Assembly: GCA_019638575.1 (NCBI GenBank)
Contig: JAHBTN010000004.1
Coordinates: 62,001 to 126,000, forward strand
Direction of reading: 5' to 3'
DNA from: Ferruginibacter sp.
Lineage (GTDB): Bacteria; Bacteroidota; Bacteroidia; Chitinophagales; Chitinophagaceae
DNA: 64,000 nt
Positions 46,447-54,963 of the stretch are shown here, in pieces (positions within the stretch are counted from its first letter, which is position 1; each line of letters begins with the position of its first letter). The position numbers and the translations under genes are program-made. Below the pieces are notes generated by a model. The model was not told the DNA's origin. It saw only the letters and a program-made list of their open reading frames with translations, and searched no databases.

Positions 46447-46836
46447 TTAACGCTTGCTGAACTGGAAGCTTCTTCTTGCTTTTTTACGTCCCGGTTTTTT
46501 ACGTTCTACAGCACGAGGGTCTCTTCTTAATAAACCTGCAGCCTTTAAAGCCGGGCGATATTCGGCGCTTACTTCTACCAATGCACGGGCAATGCCCAGT
46601 TTGGCTGCTTCTGCCTGTCCTTTTACTCCACCGCCTGTTGCATTTACTACTACATCAAATTTATCTGCCGACTCAACAGTTTTTAAAGGTGCTTCTACCT
46701 GGTTTTGTAAATAAACCAGTGGGAAATAAGTTTTATAGTCTTTACCGTTTACTGTTATCTTACCTTCTCCTTTTGAAAGAAAAATACGTGTTACAGCTTC
46801 CTTTCTGCGGCCGACTGTTATTGTTTGCTTTTCCAT
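46447..46836 (-). CDS. rpsI: 30S ribosomal protein S9
   Basis: A 129-residue small-subunit protein with the S9 signature GGGVKGQAEAAKLGIARAL and the conserved C-terminal KKPGRKKARRSFQFSKR that reaches the decoding centre. It follows rplM by 25 bases, the universal L13-S9 pairing. Confidence 0.98.
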   Translation of the reverse strand: MEKQTITVGRRKEAVTRIFLSKGEGKITVNGKDYKTYFPLVYLQNQVEAPLKTVESADKFDVVVNATGGGVKGQAEAAKLGIARALVEVSAEYRPALKAAGLLRRDPRAVERKKPGRKKARRSFQFSKR

Positions 46837-46861
46837 TTATTTTTTAGCTTTTAGCTGATTA

Positions 46862-47305
46862 TTAAAATTTAAGTTCTTTTGGTTGCTGTGCAGTGTGCGG
46901 ATGATTGGCACCCTGGTAAACAAATAGTTTTTTAAACATTTGGCGTCCCAAACGGTTTTTTGGCAACATACCTTTAATTGCCCTTTCAATAATTACTTCG
47001 GGCCTGCGCTTTAATAAATTTTTTGCAGGCTCTTCTTTACGGCCACCGGGGTATCCGCTAAAAGTGTCGTACAACTTATCTTCCATCTTATTACCTGTGA
47101 ATTTTACCTTTTCGCAATTTGTAACTATAATATAGTCGCCACAATCAACATGAGGTGTGTAATAAGCTTTGTTTTTGCCACGAAGTATCGCTGCAATTCT
47201 TGAACACATGCGCCCTACGGTTTGATTAGTACCATCCACAACATACCAGTTGTGCGTAACGGTAGCCTCGTTTGCATGTTTTGTAGTGAAATGTAATTTG
47301 CTCAT
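46862..47305 (-). CDS. rplM: 50S ribosomal protein L13
   Basis: A 147-residue large-subunit protein with WYVVDGTNQTVGRMCSRIAAILRGK and the L13 signature region MLPKNRLGRQMFKKL. First gene of the rplM-rpsI-rpsB-tsf operon. A strong promoter and a leader hairpin lie upstream. Confidence 0.98.
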   Translation of the reverse strand: MSKLHFTTKHANEATVTHNWYVVDGTNQTVGRMCSRIAAILRGKNKAYYTPHVDCGDYIIVTNCEKVKFTGNKMEDKLYDTFSGYPGGRKEEPAKNLLKRRPEVIIERAIKGMLPKNRLGRQMFKKLFVYQGANHPHTAQQPKELKF

Positions 47306-47330
47306 TTTTTATTCTTTTATTTTGTGTGAT

Positions 47331-47350
47331 GCCACCGCCATCCCGGTAGC
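47331..47350 (-). promoter_or_regulatory. hairpin in the rplM leader
   Basis: The minus strand reads GCTACC, eight bases, GGTGGC: a six-pair stem with one G-U, 26 bases before the rplM start and inside its mRNA leader. It is a candidate autoregulatory site for L13, as leader structures before L13 genes are known in several phyla. Not proven. Confidence 0.4.
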
Positions 47351-47367
47351 TTTTTTTTATTGGACGG

Positions 47368-47400
47368 CGAAGGTAAGGGCTGTTGGCGCAAACTTCCAAA
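47368..47400 (-). promoter_or_regulatory. promoter of the rplM operon
   Basis: The minus strand has -33 TTTG (47400-47397), a 21-base spacer and a -7 box TACCTTCG (47375-47368), the TTCG form seen before translation genes in this phylum. The start codon is 62 bases further on. Confidence 0.65.
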
Positions 47401-47751
47401 GAATATAGAAAGTATTTTTAACCGAACTTTTATAACTAACTGATTTTCAGTAAAAATTTTGACAAGAAAAAATAATAGTGGGCTAATTACGATTTTTTCT
47501 ACAGCAAAATACAACATATATTAAGCTGCTGTATAATGATTGTTTAATTATTGCGTTTTTATTAAAGTGAATATTGCCCTGGATGAAATCAAATAAAGGC
47601 AAGCGATAAGGATACAGGCATTGGTTTTACTTACAGTTATATATATGTCTTGTTATTGTTAAAATGATAGCTGCAAATAAGGTTAACCGCTGCTTTTTAT
47701 TTTGAGTATTTTTATCCTGCACTTATTAATATCTCATGCTAAAACTTTTTT
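47401..47751. other. intergenic stretch upstream of rplM and of the membrane protein gene
   Basis: AT-rich, no protein-like frame. The divergent genes rplM and the membrane protein at 47752 share it. No clear promoter for the latter was found. Confidence 0.5.
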
Positions 47752-48402
47752 ATGAACAATGATATCCTGCCGGGAATAAAAACCCCCGAAAAAAACGACC
47801 AGGTAATTTCTTATTATGCACTTAGGATTTTGATTGGTGCCACAGGTGTGTTATTACCTATATTGCTTATCATTGGCAACTTGTTTGCCAACAACTCTTT
47901 TAAAATTGAATATTCGGTAAGCGATTATTATGATAACGGAACCGCCGGCGATATTTTAGTAGGCATCTTATTTGTGCTTGGCTTTTTTTTAATGACTTAT
48001 AAAGGCTACGATAAAACCGATAGCCGGGCAGCCAACCTTGGTTGTGTGTTTGCTTTAGGTGTGGCCTTATGCCCTACCACAAGCGATAACCCTTTTATAC
48101 ATAAACTGCATTTTGTATTTGCACTGTTGCTTTTTTCTGTTTTCATATTCTTTTCGATATACCTTTTTCGTAAAACAGGGCCTGGTAAGTGTACTAAACA
48201 AAAAGATAAACGTAATAAGGTTTACCTGGTTTGTGGTATTTTAATGATTGCCAGTATAATTGGAATTGCATTGGTTATGCTTGTATTTAAACCTGCTGCA
48301 CAAGATTATCATCTTGTATTTTGGTTTGAGTCGCTGGCGCTGGTGAGTTTTGGTATATCGTGGATAACCAAGGCCGAGTATTTATTTTTAAAAGATAAAT
48401 GA
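47752..48402 (+). CDS. DUF998-like membrane protein
   Basis: A 216-residue protein with about six membrane helices (near residues 24-45, 70-88, 98-112, 120-142, 160-182 and 190-208). The extracytoplasmic loop EYSVSDYYDNGTAGDILVG after helix 1 recalls the DUF998-type integral membrane proteins. No catalytic residues and no assigned function. It stands alone. Confidence 0.65.
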   Translation: MNNDILPGIKTPEKNDQVISYYALRILIGATGVLLPILLIIGNLFANNSFKIEYSVSDYYDNGTAGDILVGILFVLGFFLMTYKGYDKTDSRAANLGCVFALGVALCPTTSDNPFIHKLHFVFALLLFSVFIFFSIYLFRKTGPGKCTKQKDKRNKVYLVCGILMIASIIGIALVMLVFKPAAQDYHLVFWFESLALVSFGISWITKAEYLFLKDK

Positions 48403-48512
48403 TGGTTGTAAAAAGAAAAGCCATGAAAGGGATAGCTCCCTCTCATGACTTTAAGAAAAACAGAAAGCCCCGTTTAAATCTAACTTCTGCTTACTTTAAA
48501 TAAATTAAAACT

Positions 48513-49265
48513 TTAGAACCTTATCCCAATCGCCAGGCCCGACCTTATGCCTGCCCACGGCCCTTTAAAATCCATGGTGGCGCCGGTGCTGTTAACTGTA
48601 TAAGTAAATTTTGTAAGTGGTATATCCGTATCTGCAAACTCATCCCTCAGGTCTTGTTGTTCAGATGGCGTCATGGATTTGCTGCCGGTTAATTTACCAT
48701 TTGATGTTCCATAACCAGGGCCAAGTATCCACCAGTCTAAATACACCGGGCCGCCCAGTTTAAATTGTGCACCAATCATTATCCCGCCCGTAATTGCTGT
48801 GAGGTTACCGCTCATTGGAATCGTTTTAGTAGTGCCGTTGTCGTCATATTGAAAAGGCAGGCTTGTATTATACATGGCAATATTGGCGTACAGCCCAAGA
48901 TAAAAGCCGTTTAAAGCACCTTTTTTACCAAGGTAAAACCTTGCTTCGGGCATGATTGCAAAATTGCCTATCCGCAAATCATCAATTTGTTTTTCGGTAT
49001 CAGGGTCGTCGGCCAGGTCTTTAAATGTACTTTTAAACGGTATGCTTCCGGTGGGCATATAACGGAATGTAGCTGCCACAGAAATTTTTCTTGCAACAGC
49101 CCTTTCATATTGGATGCTGAAATTTTTAAGCGCCAATGCAAACAGGTTTAGCTTAACTACATTTTTTGAAACAGCCATTGAAGGTTGTTCTTTTTCATTT
49201 TCGTTTTGAGCAAACAATGATGCCGAACAAAAAGTAAGTAGCAGCAATAAGGATACTTTTCTCAT
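48513..49265 (-). CDS. outer-membrane beta-barrel-like protein (DUF3575-like)
   Basis: A 250-residue secreted protein: signal peptide MRKVSLLLLLTFCSASLFAQ, then KLNLFALALKNFSIQYERAVARKISV, the opening of DUF3575-type outer-membrane proteins, and alternating aromatic strands ending in GIRSGLAIGIRF with a terminal Phe, as is usual for barrels. Probably an outer-membrane protein of unknown role. Confidence 0.7.
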   Translation of the reverse strand: MRKVSLLLLLTFCSASLFAQNENEKEQPSMAVSKNVVKLNLFALALKNFSIQYERAVARKISVAATFRYMPTGSIPFKSTFKDLADDPDTEKQIDDLRIGNFAIMPEARFYLGKKGALNGFYLGLYANIAMYNTSLPFQYDDNGTTKTIPMSGNLTAITGGIMIGAQFKLGGPVYLDWWILGPGYGTSNGKLTGSKSMTPSEQQDLRDEFADTDIPLTKFTYTVNSTGATMDFKGPWAGIRSGLAIGIRF

Positions 49266-49413
49266 ATTAGTTTGGGTTAGGTTTATTAGAAGAAATACTG
49301 AAAATAAATGTAGCGGTTATAATATTATTGTAGAATACCCACCAATACTTAATTTTTTATGGAAACAAAACAATGGTTGATTGATGTAGATGTTGTCCAA
49401 AAATAAATTAAGG

Positions 49414-50373
49414 CTAAAACCTTAAGATATCTGCATTAAACAACACCCCGATATTTGAATTAAACCCTCTTAGCTCCCTTATCGGAATCCTTTTATCGGA
49501 ACCAAGCACATGTCTTAAATCGGCAAAAATTGAGAAGTTATTATATTGGATACCGATTTTAATACCCATTGCCCAAATATTGTCGCTTACCGTTTTACTT
49601 TTAAGCAATATCCGGTAATCTGCCGTATCCTGATTAGGTATATTTAAATAAGAAAGGTAGCCAGTTAAAGTAAAATCAACATTATGTTCGGTACTATCTA
49701 CAGTTTTACTAAATCTGAAAAGGTATTTTAAACCGGTGGTATAATTTAATGTTGAAAAATGATAAGATGCCAATTTTGCATTTCCAGTATCCCGGGATGC
49801 TTTTATGGATTTATTTGAAAATTCAAAAAACGGCACTAAGCAATGTTCCTTGTAAGAATTTATATCTGCCTGTTGTTTTAAACTAAATGCATATTCCATA
49901 GTTCCTAAAAAAGAATTATTACCCACTTCAGGGAAAATCAAAGTTGGTGCAAGTAGGCTATCTGAATTACTGGCATTCTTATTAAAAGACAGATAAAATG
50001 TTAATTCGGACATATCACTCATAAAAGGTTTTATATAACAGGAAAATTTGCCTGATGCATTAAATTTTTCAAGTTGCTCTTTATTTAAATTACCAACTCC
50101 AAATACGCCAAAAGTGTTTCTTTTCACTCTTCTCATTTCATACACAGTATCAAGTTTAAAAACATTGATTGATTCGGGAATTTTTCCTAATTCGTTTAAT
50201 TTGGTATCAATGAAAGTGCCATTGTTTTGCAAGTTGCTAACTTTAAATTGTTTTTGCTGTACATTGATTACTTTGATGGTTTTTGACACGGTTTTATTTG
50301 ATGGAATATTTTGCTGGCTTACTCCATGTAAACAAAATAGTATTGCGATAAATGAAATAATTATCTTTTTCAT
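49414..50373 (-). CDS. secreted protein, probably outer-membrane, unknown function
   Basis: A 319-residue protein with signal peptide MKKIIISFIAILFCLHGVSQ. The mature part has several amphipathic strands (FSCYIKPFMSDMSELTFYLSF, HFSTLNYTTGLKYLFRFSK, WAMGIKIGIQYNNFSIFADLRHVLG) and ends in a strand with a terminal Phe (LFNADILRF). This fits a small beta-barrel. No family recognised. It stands alone, divergent from the lipoprotein operon. Confidence 0.65.
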   Translation of the reverse strand: MKKIIISFIAILFCLHGVSQQNIPSNKTVSKTIKVINVQQKQFKVSNLQNNGTFIDTKLNELGKIPESINVFKLDTVYEMRRVKRNTFGVFGVGNLNKEQLEKFNASGKFSCYIKPFMSDMSELTFYLSFNKNASNSDSLLAPTLIFPEVGNNSFLGTMEYAFSLKQQADINSYKEHCLVPFFEFSNKSIKASRDTGNAKLASYHFSTLNYTTGLKYLFRFSKTVDSTEHNVDFTLTGYLSYLNIPNQDTADYRILLKSKTVSDNIWAMGIKIGIQYNNFSIFADLRHVLGSDKRIPIRELRGFNSNIGVLFNADILRF

Positions 50374-50552
50374 AAAAAGTAAGTTTGTTTTACAAATTTG
50401 TAAAAACTAATTCCTGGTTCAAATGTGATTATCGCCTTTTTACGAAGGGTGAAATCACCCGAAATAAAATGTGAAAAAGCTATTGCATTTTTGAAAAGGA
50501 ATACTGACTTTAGTGGGCTAATAAAATTGTTAAATCAAAAAAAATTACCGCT

Positions 50553-51083
50553 ATGCGTCCACTCATCTTAGTTTTAGTTGCTGGGCTTTTAAGCCTTTTT
50601 ATGTTTAACGCTTGTAAACAATCGTCTTCAGTATTCAATTTTAAAAGCCACCCTGTAGATGATTCTGCAAAGAGGCTTGTATTACTTACTTCTGATTATA
50701 TAAGCTGGGATGATGTAGTCCCCATGATTAAAGCATACAATGCAAATTCAAATGCCTTAACTACAAGGCTCCCCGGTGGCAGCACTAAAGTGCTGGAAGG
50801 GTTGCAACTGGATGCCGATCATTTAAGGGCTATGCTTTCAGATCAAACAATAAGGAAAGTTGAACTTTATTTTGCTGTTAATAAAAGTGATTTATCAAAG
50901 CCGGGGTCTCAACAAACTTTCACAATTGTTACCGCCCCTGTATATTTTGATTTATCAAAAAAAGTGTACAGGGTTAAAAAATATAGGAATGCTTCAGGAA
51001 ACAGGAGCGACCCTGCCAACTCGGAGCTGATTGATTTTTGCGACCCTTGCCCAGTTAATTGCCCCGATACAACGCAAAATTAA
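50553..51083 (+). CDS. lipoprotein of unknown function, first gene of a signalling cassette
   Basis: A 176-residue lipoprotein: leader MRPLILVLVAGLLSLFMFNAC with lipid Cys21, then a soluble domain with RLVLLTSDYISWDDVVPMIKAYN and RKVELYFAVNKSDLS, and a short cysteine-rich tail (DFCDPCPVNCPD). No family recognised. Only three bases separate it from the next gene, a multi-pass membrane protein, followed by a kinase and its regulator. It may be the sensory or accessory subunit of that cassette (inference from gene order). Confidence 0.7.
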   Translation: MRPLILVLVAGLLSLFMFNACKQSSSVFNFKSHPVDDSAKRLVLLTSDYISWDDVVPMIKAYNANSNALTTRLPGGSTKVLEGLQLDADHLRAMLSDQTIRKVELYFAVNKSDLSKPGSQQTFTIVTAPVYFDLSKKVYRVKKYRNASGNRSDPANSELIDFCDPCPVNCPDTTQN

Positions 51084-51086
51084 TAT

Positions 51087-51731
51087 ATGCATTTACGTTT
51101 TTTTTTCTACTTGCTAATACTTTTATTAAGCGTTATTGCTAGTGCAGTAAGCTTTAAAAAACTTACTGCACCATTTAAAATATTTGGAGCCTTTCTTTTT
51201 GTAACATTTATTAGCGAAGTGTTTAGTAAAGTTTTAGCTTTTAAAATACATAACAATTCTCCTGTTTATCATTTTTATGTTTTATTGCTGGTTCTTTTTT
51301 TGTCAATATTTTATTTCCTGCAAATACCACAAAAAGCAGTCAGGACTTTTATCGTAATCACCTGCTTTTCATTTTTAATTCTATCATCACTAAATTCAAT
51401 TTTTTTACAACCTTTATACTCTTTTCCTTCATTAAGCATCATGGTAGCCAGCGTAATCATTATCTTGTACTCACTAACTTTATTTATATATCTATTAGAC
51501 AAAAAAATGGTTTTCAATCGTCAAAGCATAATGTGGCTTAACACCTCTATCCTGATATATTTTACCATACAGCTTTTTAATTGGGGTTTTTATAGTTATT
51601 TAATAAGGAATAACTTAAATTCAAAAATAATAAATGATGTAGCTTATTTTACAAACATCCTTTTTTATTCATCGATTGCACTGTTATTATTCACTTATTC
51701 AAAAAACAAAAACGTTAATGCAGCTGTCTGA
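51087..51731 (+). CDS. seven-helix membrane protein, putative sensor
   Basis: A 214-residue integral membrane protein with seven predicted helices (about 5-22, 31-50, 60-78, 86-104, 113-137, 149-168, 182-205) and almost no loops. No family recognised. Its last 14 bases overlap the start of the histidine kinase gene, whose protein has one membrane helix and no sensor domain. It could be the input module of that kinase. Confidence 0.7.
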   Translation: MHLRFFFYLLILLLSVIASAVSFKKLTAPFKIFGAFLFVTFISEVFSKVLAFKIHNNSPVYHFYVLLLVLFLSIFYFLQIPQKAVRTFIVITCFSFLILSSLNSIFLQPLYSFPSLSIMVASVIIILYSLTLFIYLLDKKMVFNRQSIMWLNTSILIYFTIQLFNWGFYSYLIRNNLNSKIINDVAYFTNILFYSSIALLLFTYSKNKNVNAAV

Positions 51732-52515
51732 ATTAGAAATATACTTTATAATTTTCTCCTGCATTGTCCTTTTTGTTTCATTTTCATTTTTCGGGCTCTA
51801 TTTATATAATAGGAATATCAAAAACATCAAGGAAAGTATTATTGAAAAACAACTCATGAAAACCCAATTCCAACAGGAGCTGCTTCAAACCCAACTGGAA
51901 ATACAGGAACAAACCTTAAAAACCATCAGCGAAGAAATTCATGATAATGTGGGGCAGGTACTTAGCCTGGCTAAACTTAACCTAAATACATTTGAAAATA
52001 ATACACAAAAAAAATTAGACGATACTAAAGAGCTTATCAGCAAAGCTATTAACGATTTAAGAGATCTTAGCCGAAGCATGCACGGCGACCGCATTGCCGA
52101 GCTTGGCCTGCAGCAATCGCTTACCGATGAATTGCAAATACTGCATAACAGTGGTGAGTTTGAAACACATTTTAATATAACCGGCGATTCTTATAAACTA
52201 CCGCCTCAAAAAGAAATGGTAATCTTCCGCATTGTGCAGGAGGCGCTGAACAATGCCATCAAACATGCCAAAGCAAAAAACATACGCCTGCATATAAATT
52301 ATCAGCCAAATTTATTTACTTTAACAGTACAAGATGATGGCGCCGGGTTTGATATCGTTGCTATGCAAAACAAAAATGGCATCGGTTTAAAAAGTATGCA
52401 AAACCGTGCAAATCTTATTGGGGCTACCTGTACGCTGCAATCATCCATCAATAACGGAACCATCATAACAATAGAATTACCTGCAATAAACCTATTAAAC
52501 ACAGCAAATGCCTAA
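51718..52515 (+). CDS. sensor histidine kinase (HisKA_3 class) without sensor domain
   Basis: A 265-residue kinase: one N-terminal membrane helix (8-30), coiled coil (35-70), phospho-acceptor H75 in ISEEIHDNVGQVLSLAKLNL, and an HATPase domain (FRIVQEALNNAIKHA, DDGAGFD, GIGLKSMQNRA). The start at MQLSELEIYF overlaps the end of the seven-helix gene by 14 bases; an earlier in-frame ATG at 51676 would overlap more. It overlaps the regulator gene by eight bases, so all three are translationally coupled. Confidence 0.92.
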   Translation: MQLSELEIYFIIFSCIVLFVSFSFFGLYLYNRNIKNIKESIIEKQLMKTQFQQELLQTQLEIQEQTLKTISEEIHDNVGQVLSLAKLNLNTFENNTQKKLDDTKELISKAINDLRDLSRSMHGDRIAELGLQQSLTDELQILHNSGEFETHFNITGDSYKLPPQKEMVIFRIVQEALNNAIKHAKAKNIRLHINYQPNLFTLTVQDDGAGFDIVAMQNKNGIGLKSMQNRANLIGATCTLQSSINNGTIITIELPAINLLNTANA

Positions 52516-53155
52516 CATTGTTTTAGCCGACGATCATGTATTGCTCCGCAACGGGCTTGCCGAACTGGTAAAAAGCCTGGGGCATACAGTTTTATTTGAA
52601 GCAAATAATGGCAAAGAACTTATTGCTAAACTCAACCCATTGTTATTACCCGATATTATTTTGCTCGACATTAACATGCCCGAAATGGATGGCTACAAAA
52701 CAGCGCAATGGCTTAAAGCAAATCACCCCGGTATAAAAATACTTGCCTTAAGTATGTACGACAATGAAACAGCCATCATACGCATGCTTAAATACGGTGC
52801 AAGAGGTTACATACTTAAAGACAGCGAGCCTATTGAACTGAAAAAAGCCATTCACTCACTGATGGAAAAAGGTTTTTATTACAGCGAACTGGTAAGCGGT
52901 AAACTGATACACGCCATCAATAATTTAGAGGATGAAGGAGATGGTTTACAAAACCTGGTGCCGCTTAACGACCGTGAAACTGAATTTTTAAAATATACCT
53001 GCACCGAGCTTACCTATAAGGAAATTGCCGACAAGATGTTTGTAAGCCCACGTACCATTGATGGTTACCGGGATGCATTGTTTGAAAAATTACATGTAAA
53101 AACAAGGGTGGGCCTGGTAATGTATGCCATTAAAAATGGTATAGTAACTGTGTAA
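52508..53155 (+). CDS. NarL/LuxR-family response regulator
   Basis: A 215-residue regulator: receiver domain with phospho-acceptor D54 (ILLDINMPEMDGY), and a C-terminal LuxR-type helix-turn-helix with LNDRETEFLKYTCTELTYKE and FVSPRTIDGYRDALFEKL. Last gene of the cassette, partner of the kinase that overlaps it. Targets are unknown. Confidence 0.95.
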   Translation: MPNIVLADDHVLLRNGLAELVKSLGHTVLFEANNGKELIAKLNPLLLPDIILLDINMPEMDGYKTAQWLKANHPGIKILALSMYDNETAIIRMLKYGARGYILKDSEPIELKKAIHSLMEKGFYYSELVSGKLIHAINNLEDEGDGLQNLVPLNDRETEFLKYTCTELTYKEIADKMFVSPRTIDGYRDALFEKLHVKTRVGLVMYAIKNGIVTV

Positions 53156-53220
53156 TTCTTTTCATCATTACTCTTTCATATTGATAGTGCAGTAATTTTT
53201 TAATGCATGATGAAGGTGAA

Positions 53221-54873
53221 TTATTTACCATACACTTTTTTACCCCCGCTATAAGTAGCCAGAACTTTTGATTTTAAAATGGCTGAAGGTTCGCAGGTCA
53301 TCAAATCGTTATCTAATATGATAAAGTCGGCAAGTTTTCCGTTTTCTAAACTGCCCTTTCTTTTTTCATCAAAAGATGCTTTGGCTGCCCATATCGTCAT
53401 ACCCCTGATGGCTTGCTCCCGTGATAAAGCATTTTCCATCTGAAAACCTCCGGGCGGAAACCCTTTTGCATCCTGCCTTACCACGGCCGCAAAAAATGTT
53501 TTAAACGGGCTGATGTCTTCCACCGGAAAATCGGTGCCTAATGGTATCCACCCGTTTTCATCTAACAACTGTTTAAAAGCATAAGCGCCTTTAACCCTTA
53601 CAGGGCCCAGCCTGTCGGCAGCCCAATACATATCACTAGTGGCATGTGTTGGCTGTACCGATGGTACAATATTATTATCGCCAAACAAATGAAAATCGTT
53701 TTGGTTAATTACCTGCGCATGCTCAATGCGCCAGCGCAAATCGCTTTTCCCTGCCAGGTATTTAGCATAGGTATGTAAGATGGTGCGGTTACCACTATCG
53801 CCAATAGCATGGGTACACATTTGCCATCCGTGTTGTGCAATCAATGCAGCAACCGAGTCAAAATGAGCTGGAGGGCTTAATAAAAAGCCTGTCCAGCCGG
53901 GCTTATCGCTGTATGGTTGCAGCAAACATGCACCTCTTGAACCAAGGGCCCCATCGGCATACACTTTAAAAGAGCTTACATTCAAATAATCGGTTTTTAT
54001 TTTCCCTCTTTTAAATGCATAATCATAATTTTCTTTGGCATCGCTCAGCATAATGTTCATACGCATTTTAAGCACACCGTCTTTTTGCAGCGATTCTAAA
54101 AATTCAAGTGTTTTATAATCAAGCCCACAATCATTTACCGAAGTTAGTCCCACGGCAAAACAATTTTGTTGCGCCTGTAATAAAGCATCTTTATTTTCTT
54201 CTTTTCCTGCTGCAGGTATTTTTGAATAAACCAACACTTCGGCATTATCAACCAATATACCGGTAAGCTTTCCGTTTCTTGTTTCAATCTCTCCGCCGGT
54301 TAACTTATCGCCCGGTTTAATGCCAGCAAGTTTCAAGGCTTTTGTATTGGCAATGGCAGCATGCCCGTCAATTCTCTCAATAATTACAGGCCTGTTCGGA
54401 AACAGTTCATTAAGCTTAGTGTTATCCGGAAATTGTTTTACTTCCCAATCATTCTGATCCCATCCACGGCCGGTTAACCAGGCACCTGCAGGTAATTTTT
54501 TTTCAAAATCGCTGCAGCGAGCAAGTACTTCATCCCAGCTTTTAGTATCTACCAGGTTTACTTCTTTTAAGCTGTATGCATATCCTACAAAATGAGCATG
54601 AGCATCATTAAATCCGGGAAAGATAGTTTTACCACCGGCATCAACCATCGAATCAGATTCATACTGCTTAAGTATATCATCATTTTTACCGATGGCAATA
54701 ATTTTTCCTTCGTTTACAGCCATGGCTTCGGCAACAGAAAATTTTTCATCAACCGTATAAATTTTTGCATGATGAACAATCAATGCAACTTTTTGCCTAA
54801 ACTTACAGGCTGCAAGTGTGCATACCAGGCATGTGATGGTTAATAAAAAAGTAACCGGTATTTTTTTTATCAT
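53221..54873 (-). CDS. amidohydrolase (YtcJ-like), lipoprotein
   Basis: A 550-residue metal-dependent hydrolase of the YtcJ/amidohydrolase 3 family. Lipoprotein leader MIKKIPVTFLLTITCLVCTLAAC. Metal ligands in FPGFNDAHAHF (HxH), then GLTSVNDCG, CTHAIGDSGNR, RIEHAQV and GTDFPVEDISP, as in the family, which hydrolyses amides or formyl groups on unknown substrates. The start used is three codons after an in-frame ATG at 54882. It converges on the response regulator gene. Confidence 0.88.
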   Translation of the reverse strand: MIKKIPVTFLLTITCLVCTLAACKFRQKVALIVHHAKIYTVDEKFSVAEAMAVNEGKIIAIGKNDDILKQYESDSMVDAGGKTIFPGFNDAHAHFVGYAYSLKEVNLVDTKSWDEVLARCSDFEKKLPAGAWLTGRGWDQNDWEVKQFPDNTKLNELFPNRPVIIERIDGHAAIANTKALKLAGIKPGDKLTGGEIETRNGKLTGILVDNAEVLVYSKIPAAGKEENKDALLQAQQNCFAVGLTSVNDCGLDYKTLEFLESLQKDGVLKMRMNIMLSDAKENYDYAFKRGKIKTDYLNVSSFKVYADGALGSRGACLLQPYSDKPGWTGFLLSPPAHFDSVAALIAQHGWQMCTHAIGDSGNRTILHTYAKYLAGKSDLRWRIEHAQVINQNDFHLFGDNNIVPSVQPTHATSDMYWAADRLGPVRVKGAYAFKQLLDENGWIPLGTDFPVEDISPFKTFFAAVVRQDAKGFPPGGFQMENALSREQAIRGMTIWAAKASFDEKRKGSLENGKLADFIILDNDLMTCEPSAILKSKVLATYSGGKKVYGK

Positions 54874-54963
54874 AGCAATCAATTATTTTTCAAAAGTACG
54901 GTAAATGGGTGGTGAACCCACAAATGAAAAACATACAATCTTCAATCGCCTTATCTTTACGCT

